Source: Algicola sp.
GTDB lineage: Bacteria; Pseudomonadota; Gammaproteobacteria; Enterobacterales; Alteromonadaceae
NCBI GenBank assembly: GCA_013216025.1
Contig: JABSOG010000002.1
Coordinates: 1 to 32,928, forward strand
DNA length: 32,928 nucleotides
Reading direction: 5' to 3'
Made by a program: the position numbers and the translations under genes. Below are positions 19,226-25,442 of this stretch, in pieces. The notes beneath the pieces are model-generated. The model was not told the origin of the DNA, did no database searches, and was given only the letters and a program-made list of their open reading frames with translations. Each line of letters begins with the position of its first letter. Position 1 is the first letter of the stretch.

Positions 19226-19708
19226 ATGAAAACAACATTCTTTGGCTATATTACCCTGATTACTTTGATATTTTCAGCGAGTGTATTCGCCTATGGGTTG
19301 GTTAAGCAGCCGATAGAAGTTCAAATCAAGAAAGCTGAGTATATCGTTATTGGAAAAGTCATTGATATTAAATATGAAAAAGCTGGCCAATGGGAATATC
19401 AATATGCCGAAATTGAACCCATTCAAAGCCTTTTGACAGAGATTCCTCCCCAAATAAAGTTGGCATTAAAGGGAGGATATACAGAGGCAAATTTGCAATG
19501 TTGTGAAAAGGGGTCACTTCATTTATTTTTTCTAACCAAGGGCGATTCGCCATTGATGCATGCTGTTAACGGGCGGCACAGTGACTTTAAGGTGATAAGT
19601 GATCGTGTTATTGGCTGGGAACACAGCGAAAATAACAATACTGAAGCAGTCATCAAGCAGATTTTGAAAATAAGAAATACTCCTAAGGACAGGGTTACTA
19701 AGGACTAG
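19226..19708 (+). CDS. Small secreted protein, candidate immunity protein to the Rhs tip
   Basis: ATG 1 nt after the Rhs stop; signal peptide MKTTFFGYITLITLIFSASVFAYG; position typical of Rhs immunity genes. C-terminus NTPKDRVTKD runs into the downstream repeat. Confidence 0.65.
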   Translation: MKTTFFGYITLITLIFSASVFAYGLVKQPIEVQIKKAEYIVIGKVIDIKYEKAGQWEYQYAEIEPIQSLLTEIPPQIKLALKGGYTEANLQCCEKGSLHLFFLTKGDSPLMHAVNGRHSDFKVISDRVIGWEHSENNNTEAVIKQILKIRNTPKDRVTKD

Positions 19709-19721
19709 GCCCCTAAGGAGG

Positions 19722-19759
19722 CCCTAAGGACAGTCACAATAATAGATCGACTCTTTAGA
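19722..19759. repeat. Dispersed repeat copy 1 (short form)
   Basis: CCCTAAGGACAGTCACAATAATAGATCGACTCTTTAG; related to 23783-23850 and 24423-24478. Preceded by further CTAAGGA units from 19682. Confidence 0.65.
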
Positions 19760-19820
19760 GAGAAAAGGGGTCAAGTCCTGACGGATCCCCACAACTCTGT
19801 GAGAGAAAAGGGGTCAAGTC
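19758..19820. repeat. 20-bp direct repeat GAGAGAAAAGGGGTCAAGTC
   Basis: Identical at 19758-19777 and 19801-19820. Confidence 0.8.
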
Positions 19821-20032
19821 TTTTGATCATTAAAACTATCTGAATTTGTAACAAATAGAGGCCAAAATAGCTGAGAACTAAAACTAATGGAGCTAAGAAA
19901 GACAGGCCGTCAATTTGATTGTAAACCAAGTGACCCGACAAAACTACCGGTTAAGTCAGTTATAAACAGGACTAACACATTGGTGGTTTTTGACCTTTTC
20001 CAAATAGTTTTAATGATCAAAAGACTTGACCC
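19811..20032. mobile_element. MITE-like element with perfect 29-bp terminal inverted repeats
   Basis: GGGTCAAGTCTTTTGATCATTAAAACTAT (19811-19839) and its exact reverse complement (20004-20032); tip GGGTCAAGT also forms the ends of the RAYT element at 21866-22899. CCTGACGGATCCC at 19777-19789 and 20031-20043. Confidence 0.75.
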
Positions 20033-20044
20033 TGACGGATCCCT

Positions 20045-20336
20045 GTAAACAATAATCCCTATAAGTATACAGATCCTGATGGTAATTACTTGTTGGGTTT
20101 CAATTTTGGTATTAGTGGGACGCTTTTCAATATTAATGTATCTATATCATTCTCAGTAGCCGTAGATCATAACGGGAAAGCTCAAGCTACATTAACACCT
20201 GAGTTTGGTGTTAGCACAGCAAAAACCGCTGGTGGTGGGTTCGGGAGAATAATGGTTGGCGGTGAGAATGCGACAGTGGATTCATTAGATGGTCCAGGGG
20301 GGTCGGTTTCAGCCAACGTTGGTAGCCAAGAGCCAA
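20045..20336 (+). pseudogene. Orphan Rhs C-terminal tip (core remnant plus variable domain), truncated by the RAYT element
   Basis: In-frame VNNNPYKYTDPDGNYLLGFNFGISGTLFNINVSISFSVAVDHNGKAQATLTPEFGVSTAKTAGGGFGRIMVGGENATVDSLDGPGGSVSANVGSQEP; matches the main Rhs core NNNPYKYVDPDG. Confidence 0.8.
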
Positions 20337-20563
20337 GGGTCAGGTTATTAATCCAACCACCAAAAAAGATACAAAACGCTAACAGGGGCCGCTCTGGACT
20401 TCTACAAGTTTTTTAATAATCTCTTGTATTTGACTACCAAGTTGAGGTTCCCGTTGCTTCCTCGTGCGTACTTCATGGGTCATACGACCGACAGAACAAT
20501 AATGACCAAGGTTAAAAACTTCGGCAATCTCTGCTTGATTACCCCCGGTTAATTCTTGACATA
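20332..20563. repeat. Long direct repeat copy A (left end of RAYT element 1)
   Basis: GCCAAGGGTCAGGTTATTAATCCAAC...CGGTTAATTCTTGACATA, near identical to 21625-21858. Confidence 0.9.
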
Positions 20564-21606
20564 GATACAAGGCAACTTTTCTCGGCAGGTTTTCTTCTAC
20601 CCTGCCATGCTCACCGAAAAGGATGTCTTGTCGCTCGACTTGGTAAAAGTCTGCTACAGCTACAATTACGCTGTCTATTGTCAAATTGGGCGTTATAGCG
20701 CAGCATCGTTTTTCAATTTTTAACTGTGGCATCAAATCGTCATACACCCAACTTTTAAACACTTCAGAACCAAATACCGCACCAATCTTGCCGCTTTTGT
20801 GAAACTTCACTGTTTCCTCATCATTGCCCTGCTTAACAAATTCTCGGTATGAGGTAGTCAGTTCGACAGTTGTACCAAGAAGCTGCCTTGTTAAACTCAT
20901 GTCCAACCAATCAAACGACTCATGCTGACCCACGTAATTAGGATAACTCGACCAGATGTAGTTTTCCAGACGCTCAACCAGTGGTGTTTTTGTTTCAATT
21001 GGGTTTCGGTGAATATACCGTGAGACTTGAAGAAAGTACGCATCATGGCTAACAATAATTGGCTTGTAGCGGCCTCGAAACAGTGGGCCGTCTGTTCGCT
21101 TTAACCGGTTATAGCGCTGCGTATATACCCCGTCAATATGCCGCATTACACGACTTAAATTAGCCAGTGGCGTCTGGATCAGCAGGTGGTAATGGTTACC
21201 CATCAAACAATAGGCATGAACAATGCTGCCAAATCGGCTGCAAGCCTCACCTAGCGTTTCTAAAAAAGCATGATAATAATCATCGTGATGGAAAATAAAC
21301 TGGTGGCCTCTGCCCCGGTTCATTACATGGTAAATGGCATTTTCATATTCGATGCGTAGTGGTCTGGGCATTTAACTATCCTTGTAGATTTCATTTCATC
21401 CTTCTATCTCCCGATTTAGACTGTCATTAACAACGTGGAAGATTGCTATATCTGTAAGCGTAGGTTACCGTCACCCAACTTGTAAAGTGCTATTGGGCTT
21501 AGTTAACCCCCTTGCGGTTTTTGCTTGATTAATAGGAGATTATCACAGGATTTTTAGGTTTTAAGCAAAAGGACCTACTTTGGTTGTTGAGATCATAACC
21601 TGACCC
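20337..21606. mobile_element. RAYT element 1 bounded by 12-bp inverted repeats
   Basis: GGGTCAGGTTAT (20337-20348) and ATAACCTGACCC (21595-21606) flank the transposase gene. Confidence 0.65.
20379..21371 (-). CDS. REP-associated tyrosine transposase (Y1_Tnp/HUH family, RAYT)
   Basis: MPRPLRIEYENAIYHVMNRG, HAYCLMGNHYHLLIQTP (HUH), GVYTQRYNR, GPLFRGRYKPI, SRYIHRNP; C-terminal HTH-like region. Confidence 0.95.
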   Translation of the reverse strand: MPRPLRIEYENAIYHVMNRGRGHQFIFHHDDYYHAFLETLGEACSRFGSIVHAYCLMGNHYHLLIQTPLANLSRVMRHIDGVYTQRYNRLKRTDGPLFRGRYKPIIVSHDAYFLQVSRYIHRNPIETKTPLVERLENYIWSSYPNYVGQHESFDWLDMSLTRQLLGTTVELTTSYREFVKQGNDEETVKFHKSGKIGAVFGSEVFKSWVYDDLMPQLKIEKRCCAITPNLTIDSVIVAVADFYQVERQDILFGEHGRVEENLPRKVALYLCQELTGGNQAEIAEVFNLGHYCSVGRMTHEVRTRKQREPQLGSQIQEIIKKLVEVQSGPC

Positions 21607-21624
21607 CTTTCCCCAAAAGAGTGG

Positions 21625-21858
21625 GCCAAGGGTCAGGTTATTAATCCAACCCCCAAAAAAGATACAAAACGCTTTAACAGGGGCCGCTCTGGACTTCTAC
21701 AAGTTTTTTAATCATCTCTTGTATTTGACTACCAAGTTGAGGTTCCCGTTGCTTCCTCGTGCGTACTTCATGGGTCATACGACCGACAGAACAATAATGA
21801 CCAAGGTTAAAAACTTCGGCTATCTCTGCTTGATTACCCCCGGTTAATTCTTGACATA
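21625..21858. repeat. Long direct repeat copy B: partial duplicate of RAYT element 1 left end (transposase 3' fragment)
   Basis: Near identical to 20332-20563 by eye, with a few differences (e.g. CGCTTTAACAGG vs CGCTAACAGG). Confidence 0.9.
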
Positions 21859-21865
21859 AAAAAAA

Positions 21866-22899
21866 GGGGTCAAGTTGCTTGCTTCACAATACTTTCAATA
21901 CTAAGCTTTACTCCATGCCAAGACCCCCAAGAATTGAATATGAACACGCCTTTTATCATGTGATGAATCGTGGGAGAGACAGATGTACTATTTTCCATGA
22001 CGAAACATACTTTCAAGCATTTTTAGATACACTTGGTGAAGCCTGTCAACGATTTGATTGTGTCATACATGCATACTGTCTCTTAAGTAACCATTATCAC
22101 CTGCTGATTGAAACACCAAAAGCAAACCTTAGCCGGGTAATGCGGCATGTCAACGGCGTCTACACCCAAAGATATAACCGACTGAGCAGAGCTGACGGAC
22201 CACTGTTTCGCGGACGATTCAAGTCTATTTTGGTTGACCAAGACAGCTACCTTTTACAATTGTCGAGGTATATCCACCGCAACCCGGTTGAAATGAAGAA
22301 GCCGCTGGTGAGTGAATTGGCTGATTACAGGTGGTCAAGTTACCCGACCTATATTGGTTTGGTTGAACCTGTGTCGTGGCTAGAGCGAGATAAAACCTAT
22401 GCTATGTTGGGTCACACGGTGCAATTTGAAGGTTATGCCAATTATGTCAGGGCTGGGGTTGATGAACAAACCGCAGCGTTTTATCACAAGGGGAATATGG
22501 CCAGCCTTATCGGCGATAAAGCGTTTAGACAATGGGTCTATGAAGAACTGTTACCCGAATTGGCAGCTGAAGACAAGAGCAAAGTGATACAGCCAGATTT
22601 AACTATAGACCAAGTGATAGCCAGCGTTGCCGATGACTATAAAGTCAGCGTGGAGGAGATCACCAGACTAATCAAGGGACCACAAAAAGAAAATGAAGCA
22701 AGAAAACTGGCGATGTATTTATGCCAGCAATTGGCAATGGCGAAACTGGCAGACATTGCTACGGCATTTCAATTGGGGCATGTAGGGTCTGTTAGTTTTA
22801 TTACCCACCAAATTCGAAAACGGGCAAAAGAGGACGCGCGGCTCAGGCAACAAATAGAACGATTGATCAAGAGTATTGTGAAGCAAGCAACTTGACCCC
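21866..22899. mobile_element. RAYT element 2 with perfect 28-bp inverted repeats
   Basis: GGGGTCAAGTTGCTTGCTTCACAATACT (21866-21893) and its exact reverse complement (22872-22899). Confidence 0.85.
21915..22895 (+). CDS. REP-associated tyrosine transposase (Y1_Tnp/HUH family, RAYT)
   Basis: MPRPPRIEYEHAFYHVMNRGRDR, HAYCLLSNHYHLLIETP, GVYTQRYNRLSRADGPLFRGRFKSI; stop codon lies inside the right inverted repeat. Confidence 0.95.
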   Translation: MPRPPRIEYEHAFYHVMNRGRDRCTIFHDETYFQAFLDTLGEACQRFDCVIHAYCLLSNHYHLLIETPKANLSRVMRHVNGVYTQRYNRLSRADGPLFRGRFKSILVDQDSYLLQLSRYIHRNPVEMKKPLVSELADYRWSSYPTYIGLVEPVSWLERDKTYAMLGHTVQFEGYANYVRAGVDEQTAAFYHKGNMASLIGDKAFRQWVYEELLPELAAEDKSKVIQPDLTIDQVIASVADDYKVSVEEITRLIKGPQKENEARKLAMYLCQQLAMAKLADIATAFQLGHVGSVSFITHQIRKRAKEDARLRQQIERLIKSIVKQAT

Positions 22900-22904
22900 A
22901 TTTT

Positions 22905-23441
22905 TTGACTGTTCAAGGGCTGGCTGAAGGTGAATCTCCTGCGATGAAAGCAGCAAATGTAGCTAGTGCCCATCCAGAAACGCCCCCTTTGCGCAAGCGC
23001 TTCGGTATGCGTGTGCTGGATGGACAACGCAACTTATTGAAAAATAAGCCTTACGACTACGCTGCATAGCGCCCGTCCTGACAAATGTCAGATAGAAACT
23101 GAGTTTCTGGACGGGCACTAGCTACTGAAGTTGTAGACGCAGCCAAAACTTATCATCGCTTAGGCGATTCTGCCGAAAATATAGCGTCTATCAAAAGTAG
23201 TGGGCAATATAAAGGTAATCCGCCGACTAATTTTGTGCAGTCAAGTATTCCTAAAGTTCAAGCTACCGACGGCCCTCTACCTGATGGTAAAAAAGGATTC
23301 GAGTTTACTACAACGATCAAGCCTGATGCAGGACAAATACTAGGACAACCAACATGGTCTAGAAATGGTTTTAATCCAAATGTTCAGACTGTAAATGATC
23401 AAACTGCTATTCCTGTTACTGTCACAAAAATAAACGAATAG
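22905..23441 (+). pseudogene. Polymorphic-toxin C-terminal remnant interrupted by a MITE
   Basis: TVQGLAEGESPAMKAANVA | MITE | TEVVDAAKTYHRLGDSAENIASIKSSGQYKGNPPTNFVQSSIPKVQATDGPLPDGKKGFEFTTTIKPDAGQILGQPTWSRNGFNPNVQTVNDQTAIPVTVTKINE*; both halves in the same frame. Confidence 0.7.
22965..23119. mobile_element. 155-bp MITE/REPIN-like insertion with 4-bp target duplication AGCT
   Basis: Ends AGTGCCCATCCAGAAAC / GTTTCTGGACGGGCACT (one mismatch); AGCT at 22961-22964 and 23120-23123; inner stem GCCCGTCC (23071-23078)/GGACGGGC (23109-23116). Confidence 0.7.
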
Positions 23442-23453
23442 TGAGAAATATTA

Positions 23454-23780
23454 ATGTTAGATACGAGTCCATTCAAGGGTTGGCCAAGTAGGGATTGTCG
23501 ACCGGTATTGAAGCTTATTTTCGAGCCAAAGGAATTAGAAAAAAAATATCACTTGAGTTTTGTTAAAGATAAAGATGATTTGGATTGGTTTGAGGCTTCT
23601 CATTTTTGCGATAGTGAGATAGGCCCTGTTGTAATGATACGCCATGAAAATAGTCCACAACCAGGCACTCCAATTTATATTGACGCGGCTTTGAATATAA
23701 ATGTTGCAATAAACCGAATAATCGAAGTTCTTAACTTAGATGCGAGCGTCATAAGTTGGAATGTATTAAATGATAAATAA
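23454..23780 (+). CDS. Candidate immunity protein for the upstream toxin remnant
   Basis: 108 aa small acidic ORF 12 bp after the toxin remnant stop. Confidence 0.6.
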   Translation: MLDTSPFKGWPSRDCRPVLKLIFEPKELEKKYHLSFVKDKDDLDWFEASHFCDSEIGPVVMIRHENSPQPGTPIYIDAALNINVAINRIIEVLNLDASVISWNVLNDK

Positions 23781-23782
23781 GG

Positions 23783-23850
23783 TCCTCTAAGAGTTGTCAC
23801 AATAATAGATTGAAAACCAAACGATCTAAAATTGAACCGACTCTTTAGGA
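23783..23850. repeat. Dispersed repeat copy 2 (long form)
   Basis: TCCTCTAAGAGTTGTCACAATAATAGATTGAAAACCAAACGATCTAAAATTGAACCGACTCTTTAGGA, starts just after the candidate immunity stop. Confidence 0.65.
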
Positions 23851-23896
23851 CAGTCACTTTTAAAGTACAAAAAGTGCTCTTTTAAAGTGACCGTCC
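23848..23896 (+). terminator. Hairpin, possible Rho-independent terminator
   Basis: GGACAGTCACTTTTAAAG ... CTTTTAAAGTGACCGTCC near-perfect stem followed by TTTTATTTG. Confidence 0.5.
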
Positions 23897-23932
23897 TTTT
23901 ATTTGTCGAAAGTTCACCAAAGGTATATTGAA

Positions 23933-24517
23933 ATGACAGACAGTTTAAATTTGCCAGCACATATTCAAAGCAAGCTGGATGGGTTAAAAGCTGAAGAAAA
24001 TGAGCTTAAACTGCTTACAGATAATTTTGAGAAAGAATCTATGCCCTTTTGGTATTTGCATTTGATTCAAAACAATGCAGTCATTGGTGCTGTTTTCACC
24101 ATGGATAAGGAAACCGATCTTTCTGGACTTGGGGTTAATATGACTTGGATGAAACCATCTGATACAGTTGAGGAGTCACAAGAATTTTACCCTGGAATTG
24201 CCGTTACCAAGATGGGCTATGTTCCTGTAGGCATATGTCGCAGTGGTTCTGGCGACCCTTACTTTCTAAAAATGTCACCAAGTTATCAAAAAGCGACTTT
24301 AGTTAGAATTCCACATGATTTAGTTGAAGAAGATGATTCATACCTTGAAGAGAATATTGAGTACGTCAGCCATAGTTTGGTCGAGTTTTTTGATTTGTGC
24401 TCTATTGTTGAAAAAAGAAAGACCCCTAAGGACAGTCACAATGATAGATTGGAATACAAACAGTCTAAAATTCAACTAGGCAACCAATTAAAGGATTATC
24501 TGGCGGACAACGATTAA
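23933..24517 (+). CDS. SMI1/KNR4 (SUKH)-like candidate orphan immunity protein
   Basis: Start AAAGG-N9-ATG at 23933; YPGIAVTKMGYVPVGICRSGSGDPYFLKMSPS...ATLVRIPHDL...YVSHSLVEFFDL resembles the SUKH fold region (VPIG...GDPYFL, late SLxEF). C-terminus is encoded by the dispersed repeat. Confidence 0.5.
   Translation: MTDSLNLPAHIQSKLDGLKAEENELKLLTDNFEKESMPFWYLHLIQNNAVIGAVFTMDKETDLSGLGVNMTWMKPSDTVEESQEFYPGIAVTKMGYVPVGICRSGSGDPYFLKMSPSYQKATLVRIPHDLVEEDDSYLEENIEYVSHSLVEFFDLCSIVEKRKTPKDSHNDRLEYKQSKIQLGNQLKDYLADND
24423..24478. repeat. Dispersed repeat copy 3, within the 3' end of the SUKH-like ORF
   Basis: CCCCTAAGGACAGTCACAATGATAGATTGGAATACAAACAGTCTAAAATTCAACTA. Confidence 0.65.
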
Positions 24518-24580
24518 ATTGTTCGACGATCAAGGAAGTTGATCGATTATGGTGATTTAATCTAATATTTTGAACACAAC

Positions 24581-24615
24581 AATTTGAGTAACTGCTGTGC
24601 GCGGTTACTCAAATT
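24581..24615. repeat. Perfect 12-bp inverted repeat hairpin
   Basis: AATTTGAGTAAC (24581-24592) / GTTACTCAAATT (24604-24615). Confidence 0.6.
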
Positions 24616-24650
24616 ATCAAGACTGAGGTTATTTCGTTTGATTAATACTG

Positions 24651-24840
24651 TCAGCCAACACCTGAGTGAAAAAGCTGGCCATTTTGATTTGCATGAAAAT
24701 ACAACATTGACGCTTTACCGGCAAATCCGGCGAACTTGCCCTCAAAATTCTGCCCGAGTTCCAGCCATTCATCTTCATCAATATTCAGCGATTTGAGCAC
24801 GCAATGGCGATAAGAGCGATAAAAAATCCTAGGAGTAGAA
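24651..24840 (-). pseudogene. Gene fragment, possibly transposase C-terminus
   Basis: Reverse strand open frame ...RIFYRSYRHCVLKSLNIDEDEWLELGQNFEGKFAGFAGKASMLYFHANQNGQLFHSGVG*; no start in the available sequence. Confidence 0.4.
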
Positions 24841-24847
24841 TGAACAA

Positions 24848-25285
24848 ATGAAAATCATATTTGAATTAGATTGTGAGGATGGGTTCCCTCCAATCCAATA
24901 CGAAAAACTAAATGCAGAACAAATTTCGAAAAACCAATTCAAGATTGTAAACACGCCTTTTTTCATAGACGAGGTTTCGTATGGCGATATTGTTGTTGCC
25001 CTGGAAACGGATAACGAAGAGCAATTTGAATTTCTATGTGTTGAAAAGAACGCTTCGTTTACCTCAATATCAATAATCATTCTTGATTCTTCAGTTGATG
25101 ATGAACTAAAAGATATTTTCACAGGTTTTAATTGTGTTATGGAGTACGGTGAATTTGGCAACCTGCGTATTTTTGCGGTTGCAATTCCAACAAGTTCCCC
25201 TTATAAACAAATAGCAAGTCAATTAGATGATTTGGAAACCGCTGCAAAAATCAGTTATTCTGAATTGGCAATTGCCCATCAATAA
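24848..25285 (+). CDS. DUF4265-like protein, candidate orphan immunity protein
   Basis: DGFPPIQYEKLNAEQISKNQFKIVNTPFFIDEVSYGDIVVALETDNEEQFEFLCVEKNASFTSISIIIL matches the DUF4265 pattern from memory. Confidence 0.65.
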   Translation: MKIIFELDCEDGFPPIQYEKLNAEQISKNQFKIVNTPFFIDEVSYGDIVVALETDNEEQFEFLCVEKNASFTSISIIILDSSVDDELKDIFTGFNCVMEYGEFGNLRIFAVAIPTSSPYKQIASQLDDLETAAKISYSELAIAHQ

Positions 25286-25442
25286 TTGCTATTCGTTGTT
25301 TTTTGATTTACAACTTTTAGCCCGACTTAAAAGAACAAAGCTAATTGAAATAATAGCAAAGCCGATACTGGCAAAAACAGGTTGTTTTATCCAATAACAA
25401 AGCTAACATTGCTGGCAAATTAATAACAAGATTAAAAATAGA

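Noticed and set aside
19682-19820. CRISPR array from the CTAAGGA and GGGGTCAAGTC repeats
   Set aside because: Units are too short and irregular, spacers not uniform, and no cas genes present.
20379-21371. IS200/IS605 element
   Set aside because: Protein has the RAYT-type MPRPxRIEY...HVMNRG opening, longer C-terminal extension, and no TnpB partner.
25286-25442. Minus-strand hydrophobic frame WIKQPVFASIGFAIISISFVLLSRAKSCKSKNNE*
   Set aside because: No start codon after the upstream in-frame stop; too short to support as a gene, possibly a remnant.
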